Source: CAJQQY01 sp045104975
GTDB lineage: Bacteria > Bacteroidota > Bacteroidia > Chitinophagales > Saprospiraceae
Reading direction: 5' to 3'
Length of the DNA stretch: 64,000 bases
NCBI GenBank assembly: GCA_045104975.1
Contig: JBGCCY010000049.1
Coordinates: 1-64,000, forward strand
Part shown: piece by piece, positions 51,636 to 61,068 of the stretch
Layout: every line of letters begins with the position of its first letter
Position numbering within the stretch: position 1 is the stretch's first letter
Notes under the pieces: generated by a model
Database searches by the model: none
The model's input: only the letters and a program-made list of their open reading frames with translations
Told to the model about the DNA's origin: nothing
Position numbers and translations under genes: made by a program

Positions 51636-53510
51636 TTATTGAGAGATTATTTTTCCCGTATTTACATTGTTATTTGTTTTGATTTTATAAAAATAAATTC
51701 CGTTGATGGGCAAGTTCGCTTTTAAAATCTCTATTTGATTTTCACCTGCTAGCATATTTTTTTGTTGGGAAAAAACTAAACGTCCGTTCGTATCGAAAAT
51801 TTCTAATTCAACATTTTCTGCATTTTCCAAAGAAAAATTAAAAGTGGTTTTCTCAGAAAATGGATTTGGTAAAATTGTAAATGTATTACTTATAGCGTTA
51901 TGTGTTTCATTTTTAAAACTTAACGCTGCATTCCAAAACTCTATTCCATTCCTATTTTCAACATAAACTTCTGCATTTATTTTCTTAGAATTGATGGTCA
52001 AATAATTACTTAATCTTCCATCTTTTTTTGCCGTAAATGTAATGTTGTAAAATACGTCTTCCACGTTTAAATTTTGCGGAGCGGAAGTATTCCAACTGCA
52101 TAAAATAAGACCATCATCAGTATGATTTTTCCCAAAATTTTCCTCATTTAATTCAACAGAATTATTGCCTTCAATACTTTGAAATGCTAAAGCTATTGGA
52201 TCAAAATCAATCGTAAATTGACCACCAATTATTTTATCGAAATTATTAGCAAATGTAGTGATAGTAATGGTTTCGCCAGTTTTGAAAACTTGATCTTGGG
52301 TAGATAGATTTAAGGTGCCATCGAAAGTTCGAGTATCAGTTTGGTTGTTTTGGAACTCATTTGGATTGGCAGATCCGTTGACATCACCGAGCTTGATGCC
52401 GACAAATTCATAACTCTCTTCATATTCATCTATGACAACAAATGGTGGATCATAAACCCATGATTTTCCATCGGGGAATTCATCAGAAACGTAAAGAATT
52501 ACACTCCGAATGATTGCCAAATCTAAAGCTGTAATCGTTCCTGAAAAATTTACATCTGCAGCGATAGATTGATAAGGGGAATAAAATAAATCTATACCTA
52601 GAATATGTTTAGAAATTAATACTAAATCAAAAGTGGTCACTCCATTGAGTGGATAGTCATCGCCTTCGTGCTCTGCAAAGATGGTATCACCTTCCAAAGG
52701 GTAAGATCCATTGCAGGGAAATGAATTGGGAAATACATTCGAATAATAAAAGTTATTTAGTTTAACAATGGAATTTTCCAATGGCGTGCCATTCCATAAG
52801 TTAAAATAAACATTAGTTAAAAGTAAGATTGGAGATAATATGCAACCTCCATTTGGATCAAGAATGTTAGCTTCAACATTAATAGAATCTTTATTCCCAG
52901 ATTCATCTTCAGCCCAAATAGTTAATGGAAATATTCCATCACAAGGTATATCGGAACACGAAATGTAAAGGGAAGGAACATAAGTATTGAGGTAAGATGA
53001 AAATGAAAAGGTCAAATTTTCAGAACTCGTACAATTATCAAAAGTTGTGGAAGAAATATAATGCTCTGGGAAAAGTTCTATTTGCCCACTTGACGGCAAT
53101 ATAAAAGTAATAACAGTATCAATTATTTCAATCACCGGCGCCACACAATCCATCACTTCAAAAACAAACTCACAATTCTCCTCCCCACCACAAAAATCAA
53201 AAGCCGTAAATTTCACTCGATGACTTCCTATTGGAAAATCTGCCTTAAAACTCGCAGCCGATCCCAAAGAATCAATCACACCATCATCATTCCAATCAAT
53301 AAAAAAATTATATTCCACAATATTACTTGTTGAACAATCGGTAGTCGCTGAAATAGAAAAAAATTGATCTATTGATACACACTCATTGGCTGGAAGGCAG
53401 AGTGAATCGCTTTGGCAAGTTGAAGTTATTTGCAAGCCAGTTTGAGCTTGTAAATGGAGTAGTGGTAGCATTATAAAAAATGCTAAAAAAAGGAGGGTAA
53501 ATTTGTTCAT
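51636..53510 (-). CDS. Secreted dockerin/cohesin-like protein with T9SS tail (copy 2)
   Basis: A 624-residue paralogue of the flanking genes with the same order: signal peptide (1-22), shared N-terminal beta-domain (FDFCGGEENCEFVFEVMD), copy-specific middle (about 118-285), dockerin-like repeats (NGVTTFDLVLISKHILGI, DVNFSGTITALDLAIIRSVI), cohesin-like domain (GGQFTIDFDPIALAFQSIEG, FGKNHTDDGLILCSWNTS) and T9SS type A tail (FTILPNPFSEKTTFNF, IYFYKIKTNNNVNTGK). The N- and C-terminal parts are nearly the same as in copy 3 and the tail nearly the same as in copy 1, pointing to gene conversion. Partner proteins are unknown. Confidence 0.85.
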   Translation of the reverse strand: MNKFTLLFLAFFIMLPLLHLQAQTGLQITSTCQSDSLCLPANECVSIDQFFSISATTDCSTSNIVEYNFFIDWNDDGVIDSLGSAASFKADFPIGSHRVKFTAFDFCGGEENCEFVFEVMDCVAPVIEIIDTVITFILPSSGQIELFPEHYISSTTFDNCTSSENLTFSFSSYLNTYVPSLYISCSDIPCDGIFPLTIWAEDESGNKDSINVEANILDPNGGCILSPILLLTNVYFNLWNGTPLENSIVKLNNFYYSNVFPNSFPCNGSYPLEGDTIFAEHEGDDYPLNGVTTFDLVLISKHILGIDLFYSPYQSIAADVNFSGTITALDLAIIRSVILYVSDEFPDGKSWVYDPPFVVIDEYEESYEFVGIKLGDVNGSANPNEFQNNQTDTRTFDGTLNLSTQDQVFKTGETITITTFANNFDKIIGGQFTIDFDPIALAFQSIEGNNSVELNEENFGKNHTDDGLILCSWNTSAPQNLNVEDVFYNITFTAKKDGRLSNYLTINSKKINAEVYVENRNGIEFWNAALSFKNETHNAISNTFTILPNPFSEKTTFNFSLENAENVELEIFDTNGRLVFSQQKNMLAGENQIEILKANLPINGIYFYKIKTNNNVNTGKIISQ

Positions 53511-53568
53511 GGTTTTTTAGATTTTATTCAAGGTGGATTTTATAATAAACCCACCTTGAACAGGTTAA

Positions 53569-55404
53569 TTATTGAGAGATTATTTTTCCCGTATTTACAT
53601 TGTTATCAGTTTTGATTTTATAAAAATAAATTCCGTTGGATAGCAAGTTCGCTTTTAGAATTTCAATTTGATTTTCTCCTGCTGGCATATTTTTTTGTTG
53701 GGAAAAAACTAAACGTCCGTTCGTATCGAAAATTTCCAATTCAACATTTCCTAGATTTTCTAAAGAAAAATTAAAAATGGTTTTCTCTGAAAAAGGATTT
53801 GGTGAAATTGTAAATGTATTGTTAAACTGTTTATTTTCAAAACTCAATTCTGCATTCCAAAACTCCATATTAGTTCCATCTTCAACATAAATTTCTGCAT
53901 TTATTTTCTTAGAATTGATGGTCAAATAATCACTTAACCTGCCATCTTTTTTTGCCGTAAATGTAATGTTAAAAAATGTGTCTTCCACGTTTAAATTTTG
54001 CGAAGCGGAAGTATTCCAACTACATAAAATAAAACCATCATCAGCCAAATTTTTCCCAAAATTCTCCTCGTTTAATTCAATCGAATTATTTCCTTCAATA
54101 CTTTGAAATTCTAGCGCAGTTGCATTAAATTCAATGGTGAATTGACCACCAATTATTTTTTCATAATTATGTGCAAACGTAGTAATAGTATAGGTTTTGC
54201 CAACTTTTATAAGTTGATTTTTTGTAGTTAAATTTAATGTTTCAAGCGTTCGAGTATCAATTACTGGAGCTTGAAAACAATTAGGCATAGAGGCAGTTCC
54301 ATTGACATCACCAATTTTAACACCGAGGAATTCAAAGTCCGGCATCACTCCATCATAAACAAAAGAACTAGGTGAAAAAGCCCATGAACTCCCATTGGGG
54401 AATTGCGTTATATTTTGAAGAATCAAAGCTCTCAATATTATTATATCAAGTGTGGTGATGGCTCCATTTTGATTAGCATCAGCAGCCAATAGTTGCCAAG
54501 GTTGATCGAATTGTTGAAGATTAAGAACATGTTTGGAAATGAGTACTAAGTCATAAGTGGTCACGCCATTGAGATAGTTGTTATTCTTGAATGGGGTTAC
54601 TTGATCTCCAATATTAAGAGTGGAAATAAGGAAAGACCCAGGGAGGGAATTAGGAGAACCGTTAATACTATATTCCATGTCTTCAATATCACAATCTTGA
54701 GGATCAATGGTGTAAACTAATCCAGTTGTTATGGTTCCTCCTGTCGAGTCGCAAGCTCCACTCGGATCTTGAACGTTTACAAATGTAGAACAGAAATCAG
54801 CGTTGCCAGCTGCATCTGTAACATACAAGGTAATCGGATACAGTCCATCTGCAGGAAGAATATCACAATCAATGGTGATAGATGTATTATTGATGTCTGG
54901 TGAAAATGACAAATGTAAATCAGCAAGTGCAGTACAGTTATCAGAACTCATTCCAGATTCAAAATCAGCTGCATTGATGGTAACATCACCTGATGCAGGC
55001 ATAACGGTAGTCGCAATTCCAAAAATACAAACAGGAATAGGAAGCGTACAATCTTTGATTTCAAAAAGATAATCACATGTTTCACTTGTATTGCATTCGT
55101 CTGAAATGGTGAAGGTAATTCGATGTGTTCCTTGGGGAAAGTCTTGACTAGCTGTAGCTAAGTCATCAGAAAGATCATTGGAACCATCATCAAATAAATC
55201 AATCTGATAAGTAAAAGTTAGATCGCTACTTGTCGAACAATCAGTTGTTGCAGCTACCGTTAATTCTGCAAACATATTACCACAATCATTTGAAGTATTG
55301 CAGATTGTTGCATTGTCGCAAGAAGATGAAATGGTAATGTTACTTTGTGCAGAAAGGGATAAACAAAATACCCCAACCAAGAGGAAGGTAAATAATTTTT
55401 TCAT
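53569..55404 (-). CDS. Secreted dockerin/cohesin-like protein with T9SS tail (copy 1)
   Basis: A 611-residue first gene of the cluster. Signal peptide 1-19. The N-terminal domain is a diverged form of the one in the other copies (TDCSTSSDLTFTYQIDLFDDG, FPQGTHRITFTISDECN), and a second beta-domain (VMPASGDVTINAADFESG) precedes the dockerin-like repeats (NGVTTYDLVLISKHVLNL, DANQNGAITTLDIIILRALI). The cohesin-like domain (IGGQFTIEFNATALEFQSI) and T9SS tail (FTISPNPFSEKTIFNF, GIYFYKIKTDNNVNTGK) are closely shared with copies 2 and 3. TATATTTG at 55552-55545 (minus) is a possible -7 box for the whole cluster; gaps of 58 and 27 bp suggest a single operon. Confidence 0.85.
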   Translation of the reverse strand: MKKLFTFLLVGVFCLSLSAQSNITISSSCDNATICNTSNDCGNMFAELTVAATTDCSTSSDLTFTYQIDLFDDGSNDLSDDLATASQDFPQGTHRITFTISDECNTSETCDYLFEIKDCTLPIPVCIFGIATTVMPASGDVTINAADFESGMSSDNCTALADLHLSFSPDINNTSITIDCDILPADGLYPITLYVTDAAGNADFCSTFVNVQDPSGACDSTGGTITTGLVYTIDPQDCDIEDMEYSINGSPNSLPGSFLISTLNIGDQVTPFKNNNYLNGVTTYDLVLISKHVLNLQQFDQPWQLLAADANQNGAITTLDIIILRALILQNITQFPNGSSWAFSPSSFVYDGVMPDFEFLGVKIGDVNGTASMPNCFQAPVIDTRTLETLNLTTKNQLIKVGKTYTITTFAHNYEKIIGGQFTIEFNATALEFQSIEGNNSIELNEENFGKNLADDGFILCSWNTSASQNLNVEDTFFNITFTAKKDGRLSDYLTINSKKINAEIYVEDGTNMEFWNAELSFENKQFNNTFTISPNPFSEKTIFNFSLENLGNVELEIFDTNGRLVFSQQKNMPAGENQIEILKANLLSNGIYFYKIKTDNNVNTGKIISQ

Positions 55405-55590
55405 GGGAACGCTTTTAATAAAATGTGTAAAAGTGACATGTTTTAAGAAATATTAAAACGGTTCAGGAGTGAAAATGAAATATTTTATCTAGGGAAAAAC
55501 GATTGTTGGGAGGGAATAAATATTTTTTATATGTTGTTACCTTTCAAATATACGATTTTATATCGTTAAAAAGAAAGTCATTTTATACTT

Positions 55591-55917
55591 TTAATCAACT
55601 TGTTCTTTCATTTTTGCTAAAGCTAAATAAGCCATAGCTTCCCATTTGTTTTTTTCGGAGTAAGGAATTTCGAACCATGCTTTCATAGGTGGTTTGTTTT
55701 TGAAAGGACTAAGGTAATCCCAGCGTTCAATTCCATTTTTTTCTGGATTAAAATCTTTGCCTAATTTAAATGTAATAGCATTGTTATGGAAAAATGCGAA
55801 AACTTTGTTTTTATATTTTAGGCCGGGGGAAGTCATCATTTTACCATGGGTGATATTGGTATCTTTTGCAGTTAATGCATTACCAATTTTGAGATAAAGT
55901 TTTTCTTCTTTTTCCAT
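55591..55917 (-). CDS. Small conserved protein, TfoX/YjbR-like in pattern
   Basis: A 108-residue protein without export signals. The sequence MMTSPGLKYKNKVFAFFHNNAITFKLGK followed by the C-terminal AWFEIPYSEKNKWEAMA... pattern recalls the TfoX N-terminal/YjbR-type fold, in which a short beta-sheet is followed by helices; I am not sure of this. The gene lies 22 bp after the membrane glycosyltransferase on the same strand, so the two are probably co-transcribed. Function unknown. Confidence 0.6.
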   Translation of the reverse strand: MEKEEKLYLKIGNALTAKDTNITHGKMMTSPGLKYKNKVFAFFHNNAITFKLGKDFNPEKNGIERWDYLSPFKNKPPMKAWFEIPYSEKNKWEAMAYLALAKMKEQVD

Positions 55918-55939
55918 GGTTTAGATTTTTATGAAAAAA

Positions 55940-57775
55940 TTATTCAATAAAAGATTTAACTTTCAAATCATCAATCCATATTTCTTTAGAGCCTCCAGCA
56001 TTCCAAAATTTCACCTTGACATTATTGAATTTTTGCCCTTTTGGAATTTTTATATCTACCCAAATTCGTCGCCAGTTTTTATCGCTTAACAATCTGTGCA
56101 CGCGAATCATTTTATGTTTTTTAACGACATCATTTTCTTCTAAACTAATAATGAATTGATTCATTTGCCAGTAGTTCCATTCTTTACTTTCGCAGTAAAA
56201 ATTGGCACTTGCTCGTACCCATTCAAATTCTTCATCAGCAGAAAATGGTATAGTGAAAACTGGTGAAAACTGAACTCCTTGACTTAAGTATAATGCAGTA
56301 GAATCAGAAGTTGTATATTTTGAATTAAAAGAAATACTATCTGTAATTTGCTCAAAATCATTAGAATAGATCGTTTTAATTTCCTTCAAGTCTTTTGTGT
56401 TTCCCAAAAATTCTTCATCTGTATCTAATAATATTTTCCATTCTGGATCAAATTTTGTTTTTCCAAAAATCTTCCAATAATAAGCTTTCGTCATATTTTC
56501 CGTTTCGAAACCTCCAGAAGGCATATGTGCTTGCCAGGTCTGAAAAAGATTCAAAGCAAAGCAACCTAACAATATAATTCCAAAACTAATTTGGGCTACA
56601 AAATGCTTTTTGATAAATTCCAAGAAAGCTGCTAAAGGTAATCCTAAAAGTACATAAGATGGAATCATGGCACGTTGACCAAAGCCCCCTCCGTACCACC
56701 AAATATCCCAACTGAAAATAATATAAGTATTGATGAGGAAAAAGATAAAAATTGCCCAGAAGTGTTTTTGTAAAATTGTAATAGTATTGTTTTTTTTCCA
56801 TAGGAAGTAAAAACCGATCATGGAGAAAGTCATCAAAGGAGTGTACATTAACCATCCTTTTCGATAACTAAAAAAGCAATCTTTCAGGTGAACACCATTC
56901 CAAGAAAAACCTTGATCTTGATAACTGTACTCTAATAGGTTGCCGGAGAATATTTTCCAATAGATAATTTGCAACAATCCAATTACGGCAATGATACTTC
57001 CTGTCAGAAACAATTTTCCAAAATGTTTTTTCCACAAAAAGAATCGCTCTCGCACATGTTCAAAATTACTCAGTCCCCACAAAACAGGAATCAAGATCGA
57101 AATGATTTCTGTTGGTCGTGCCAATGCCGACCAACCAATGCAAATGCCAATAATGATGCTGTCTTTGAAGTTAGGGTTTTCGTACCATTTGATCGTGTAC
57201 CAAGTCAAAAGTGCATATAACGTAAATAAGAAATTATGCGGCATCGCCATATCGAACGCCGAGTAGTTTAAGTAATTAGTTCCGAGGGCAATCAATATCA
57301 ATGCAACAGCAGATACATCATCATCAAAATATCGGATCAGAATTTTTCGGAAATACCACAAGCCCATAAAGACATAAATCAAACAACCGAACTCCAAAAA
57401 AAACTGATAAGGAACAGAATATCCATCTGCGGGATAACTAGAAAAAGTCGCAGTCGTATGTGCCATCATGAACCACGGGGAATAAGCGAGCGCCATTCCC
57501 ATCGGATATTTCATGATTTTATTTCTGTTTTGGGCAGGGTAGGCTGCCATGTCCAAACCAAGTGAATGATATTTTTTTTGGATGTCTTTCCTAAATTCTA
57601 GTTGTGCTAAATCTTGATAAATAATTCCTGCAGGTAAATAAGTGTAATATCCCATCACATCCCAACTCAAAGTTGCACCACCACCTTTATTATTCCAACT
57701 TGGGTACATGACGACCAAGGAAAATATAAAAGCGCAACTGAAAAAATAAGCGAGGAGTGATTTTTTATTATCCAT
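55940..57775 (-). CDS. GT-C type membrane glycosyltransferase-like protein with C-terminal beta-sandwich
   Basis: A 611-residue inner-membrane protein. About ten membrane helices lie in residues 8-420. The first periplasmic loop has SWDVMGYYTYLPAG, whose Asp fits the catalytic aspartate of polyprenyl-phosphate-sugar GT-C enzymes; TNYLNYSAFDMAMPHNFLF and ALARPTEIISILIPVLWGL are also typical. Residues 430-611 form an exported, strand-rich region (FYCESKEWNYWQMNQFIISLEE, WRRIWVDIKIPKG, KEIWIDDLKVK) like a beta-sandwich carbohydrate-binding module. It could add sugars to lipids, proteins or polysaccharide. The acceptor is unknown, and no polysaccharide cluster surrounds it. Confidence 0.75.
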   Translation of the reverse strand: MDNKKSLLAYFFSCAFIFSLVVMYPSWNNKGGGATLSWDVMGYYTYLPAGIIYQDLAQLEFRKDIQKKYHSLGLDMAAYPAQNRNKIMKYPMGMALAYSPWFMMAHTTATFSSYPADGYSVPYQFFLEFGCLIYVFMGLWYFRKILIRYFDDDVSAVALILIALGTNYLNYSAFDMAMPHNFLFTLYALLTWYTIKWYENPNFKDSIIIGICIGWSALARPTEIISILIPVLWGLSNFEHVRERFFLWKKHFGKLFLTGSIIAVIGLLQIIYWKIFSGNLLEYSYQDQGFSWNGVHLKDCFFSYRKGWLMYTPLMTFSMIGFYFLWKKNNTITILQKHFWAIFIFFLINTYIIFSWDIWWYGGGFGQRAMIPSYVLLGLPLAAFLEFIKKHFVAQISFGIILLGCFALNLFQTWQAHMPSGGFETENMTKAYYWKIFGKTKFDPEWKILLDTDEEFLGNTKDLKEIKTIYSNDFEQITDSISFNSKYTTSDSTALYLSQGVQFSPVFTIPFSADEEFEWVRASANFYCESKEWNYWQMNQFIISLEENDVVKKHKMIRVHRLLSDKNWRRIWVDIKIPKGQKFNNVKVKFWNAGGSKEIWIDDLKVKSFIE

Positions 57776-58487
57776 AAAAAGTTATCAAGATTCGTTTTGT
57801 TTTTTATAAAAAAATAAAGTGCTGACTTTCAAATAGTTAGATGGTTTTTTGAATTGTAGTTACCTTAATTTGAAATGTAAAGATGCTAAAAAAAATAATG
57901 ATTTTAAATTGATGAGTAGGTATGTTTGGTAGTTATCGTTGTTCTATTTTTTACTTCGTTTTACATTTTGAAGTTGGTGGATGAATTGAGCATTGTCCTT
58001 TTTTTCATTGAAAAAAAAAGGCCAAAAAATTCTAGGTGAAAAAATAGTTAGACACATGGCAAGCTCCTGCACCCTCATTTTTTACCAATCCTCACCCGCT
58101 TCTTACTACTCATGGTTTTTCCTTCAATAATATTGATATTTTATTTAGAATCTAATATTTAGTTTTTCAAGTGGTTATTAACTATGGAAGATTCGCTACC
58201 GTACACTTTTTTAAGAGGTAAAAAAAGTGTACGGTAGTGAAATGGAAGATAGCATGAATTTTTAGATTGATAAGCAACTTTGAACAAAGAATAATCTTTT
58301 GGCGGTTTACTCGACATTGTCTATTTTTGTGCGCTTGAGAAAATTGAAAACTATTTTCTTGCCTCTTTAAATTTACTTATTTGATTTTATTTTTTTAGAC
58401 AACAATTCTAATTTTTTGTTGTCGTTAATTATGGTCAACTAAATATCGAACACACGATTTTTTTTTAAAAACAATATTAATACATCG
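57776..58487. other. Spacer with hairpin and M1 promoter
   Basis: 712 bp with no supported gene. It contains a perfect 17-bp inverted repeat (58196-58212 CTACCGTACACTTTTTT with 58221-58237), flanked by ATGGAAGAT words at 58184 and 58243, and the promoter of the M1 peptidase at 58298-58329. Confidence 0.55.
58298..58329 (+). promoter_or_regulatory. Bacteroidota promoter of the M1 peptidase
   Basis: TTTG (58298-58301), 20 bases, TATTTTTG (58322-58329): full consensus and ideal spacing. The predicted leader is about 150 nt. Confidence 0.7.
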
Positions 58488-60365
58488 ATGAAAAAATTAA
58501 ATATTATTTTAGGATTGTTGCTTTTGAGCAACTTTATTTTTGCTCAGCCTGATCGATGGCAACAAGCAATTGATTATAAAATGGACATTGACTTTAATGT
58601 CGAAAAACATCAATTCAAAGGAAAACAAACTGCCGTTTATACCAATAATTCACCTGATGATTTGAATCAAATTTTTTATCATTTGTATTTTAATGCCTTC
58701 CAACCTGGAAGTATGATGGATGTTCGGTCACGAACTATTTCGGATGCTAGTGCGAAAATAGGAAGTAGAATAGAAGGATTGAAAGAAAACGAAATTGGTT
58801 ACCATAAGATCAAATCACTTAAGCATAATGGCAAAAAAGTAAAATATGAAGTAGTTGGAACTATCTTAGAAGTAATGCTGGATGAACCAATCAAGGCAAA
58901 TAGTTCAGCGACTTTTGTGATGGAATTTGAATCGCAAGTGCCTATCCAAATTCGAAGATCTGGAAGAAATAATAAAGAAGGAATTGACTATTCAATGGCA
59001 CAATGGTATCCTAAAATGTGCGAATATGATTATCAAGGATGGCATGCAAATCCATATATTGCTCGAGAGTTCTACGGAATTTGGGGAGATTTTGAAGTGA
59101 ATATTTCGATTGACCGAAATTTTGTAGTTGCGGCAACTGGGTTTTTAGAAAATTGGGGAAACATTGGAGCGGGTTACCAACCTGATGGAATGGCAGCAAA
59201 ACCTGCAAGAGGGGAAAAATTGACTTGGAACTTTAAAGCAAAAAATGTTCATGATTTTGTGTGGGCAGCAGATCCAGATTACAAGCATATCAAATCAGTT
59301 CGACCTGATGGATTAACGGTTCATTACTTTTATGTCGATAGTGATAAGACGAATGTGAATTGGCCGATGTTGCCAAAAACAATGGATCGAGCTTTTGATT
59401 TTATCAATAAAAAGTATGGAAAATATCCATACAAACAATATTCATTTATTCAAGCAGGAGATGGTGGAATGGAATATCCGCAAGCTACATTGATTACAGG
59501 GCATAGAAGTTTTAGAAGTTTAGTGGGAGTATCGGTTCATGAATTGATGCATAGTTGGTATCAGATGGCTTTGGGAACCAATGAAAGTTTATATGGTTGG
59601 ATGGACGAAGGATTTACAAGTTATGCATCAGCTGAGGTGATGAATTTTTTGGCAGCAGAAGGATTACTTCCAGGGACTGAATCTACAGCAATCGTAGATA
59701 TTCACAAAGGTGATTATTTTGGATATGCTAATATTGTTGCAAGTGGAATAGAAGAACCATTGTCAACTCATGCAGATCATTTTAATACGAATTATGCCTA
59801 TAGTATTGCTTCATATGTAAAAGGTGCTGTCTTCTTGCACCAGTTGCAAGGTATTATTGGAAAAGAGACTTTTGATAAAGGAATGTTGACTTACTATGAT
59901 ACTTGGAAATTTAAACATCCCAATGCGAATGATTTTATTCGAGTGATGGAAAAAGAATCAGGTTTGGAATTAGATTGGTACAAAGAATATTGGGTGAACT
60001 CCACACACACGATTGATTATGCTGTTAAGAATGTCGAGAAGGCTGGGAGAAAAACAACTAAGATTACTTTGGAAAAAGTGGGTCGAATGCCAATGGCTTT
60101 GGATGTTTTAGTTATTCATGATGGTGGTAAGGAAATGGTTGCTCACATTCCATTGCAAATGATGCGTGGTGCCAAAAGCAAGGATAGTATGATTATGAAA
60201 AAAGGTAGAGATTTCGAAGTGATGGAAGATTGGCCTTGGGTTAATCCAACTTATGAATTTGAAATTCCTTGTAAGTTGAAAGAAGTGGAACAAATTATTA
60301 TTGATCCAACTTGGAGAATGGCTGATATCGAAAGAGGGAATAATGAGTGGAAGAAACAGGATTAA
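58488..60365 (+). CDS. M1 family metallopeptidase (aminopeptidase N-like)
   Basis: A 625-residue exported zinc aminopeptidase. Signal peptide 1-19. The N-terminal beta-domain (to about 225) is typical of M1 enzymes. The catalytic domain has the substrate-binding loop as GDGGMEYPQATLI (in place of GAMEN) and the zinc site VHELMHSWYQ (His351, Glu352, His355) with the third ligand Glu374 in GWMDEGFTSY, exactly 19 residues after His355. The chain ends soon after a final beta-domain, shorter than aminopeptidase N because it lacks the C-terminal HEAT-like domain; this is usual in Bacteroidota. It is monocistronic with its own promoter and terminator. Confidence 0.92.
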   Translation: MKKLNIILGLLLLSNFIFAQPDRWQQAIDYKMDIDFNVEKHQFKGKQTAVYTNNSPDDLNQIFYHLYFNAFQPGSMMDVRSRTISDASAKIGSRIEGLKENEIGYHKIKSLKHNGKKVKYEVVGTILEVMLDEPIKANSSATFVMEFESQVPIQIRRSGRNNKEGIDYSMAQWYPKMCEYDYQGWHANPYIAREFYGIWGDFEVNISIDRNFVVAATGFLENWGNIGAGYQPDGMAAKPARGEKLTWNFKAKNVHDFVWAADPDYKHIKSVRPDGLTVHYFYVDSDKTNVNWPMLPKTMDRAFDFINKKYGKYPYKQYSFIQAGDGGMEYPQATLITGHRSFRSLVGVSVHELMHSWYQMALGTNESLYGWMDEGFTSYASAEVMNFLAAEGLLPGTESTAIVDIHKGDYFGYANIVASGIEEPLSTHADHFNTNYAYSIASYVKGAVFLHQLQGIIGKETFDKGMLTYYDTWKFKHPNANDFIRVMEKESGLELDWYKEYWVNSTHTIDYAVKNVEKAGRKTTKITLEKVGRMPMALDVLVIHDGGKEMVAHIPLQMMRGAKSKDSMIMKKGRDFEVMEDWPWVNPTYEFEIPCKLKEVEQIIIDPTWRMADIERGNNEWKKQD

Positions 60366-60366
60366 C

Positions 60367-60493
60367 CGTAGGACGACTCTCTGAGTCGTTGTTCTATTTT
60401 TCAAAACTCATTGAGTAAAAAAAAAGCAAGAATCAATATTTTGATTCTTGCTTTTTTTGATCTTGGGGTAACAACTCGGAGAGTCGTTTTACG
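60367..60493. repeat. Inverted arms around the M1 terminator
   Basis: 60367-60393 (ACGACTCTCTGAGTCGT core, itself a 7-bp palindrome) and 60470-60493 (ACTCGGAGAGTCGT) are inverted copies flanking the terminator hairpin. This looks like a REP-type element inserted at a transcription end. Confidence 0.55.
60419..60458 (+). terminator. M1 peptidase terminator
   Basis: A perfect 18-bp A-tract/GCAAGAATCAA stem with a 4-base loop and T-tail. Confidence 0.9.
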
Positions 60494-61068
60494 AAATACT
60501 TGGGTCGTGGTACAAAAATAAAAGGCGAAGTTTTTACTTCGCCTTTAATTAACCCGACTGTTCTTTGACAGTTTTATTTTTTTTTGATTTGCTAGGAAAA
60601 TTTGAACTACCATTTAAATTAAACCATTTAACCAAAAAACTTTAAGTGCAAATCTAGAAAAATATTACTTTTAGTATCATAAAACAGTATTTCAAAGGTA
60701 GTGTAAAGTTTACACAAAGTATAATCTTTTTTGATAAAAGATGGTTTGGGAAATCAGCTAAATCAAAAAAATTGAAAAATTAAATTAAATTCTCTTCAAT
60801 TTTATTTAATATAAGTAGTTGATTATCAGTAATTTATACATCTGTAGTGTGTTCAGGTAAATATGGTTAAATGTATTTTATATAAAATTAAAAAGAATAA
60901 TAATTTTTATAAAATAGTTATTAGGAACTATTTAAGAACTACAGTTTACATTAAAAGTATAATGTTCTGTATTCTTAATTAATTTGAAATATTATTCTGA
61001 CAGGTAAGTTAGTTTACATTTTGTACAAAAGATAAATTCAAAAAGTTAGTGTAGGTTAAACACGTTTA
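60494..61068. other. Spacer upstream of the GldM-C-like gene
   Basis: About 575 bp without a gene. AAAGGCGAAG/CTTCGCCTTT (60521-60546) is a second hairpin. The word AGTTTACA occurs at 60708, 60943 and 61011; the first two are followed by AAGTATAAT after a few bases. GTGTAAAGTTTACAC (from about 60701) is a near-palindrome. These repeats are candidate operator sites for the next gene. Confidence 0.45.

Noticed and set aside
57776..61068. tRNA or small RNA genes in the long spacers
   Set aside because: No GGTTCGA-type T-arm or acceptor stem was found; only terminators, repeats and promoter boxes.
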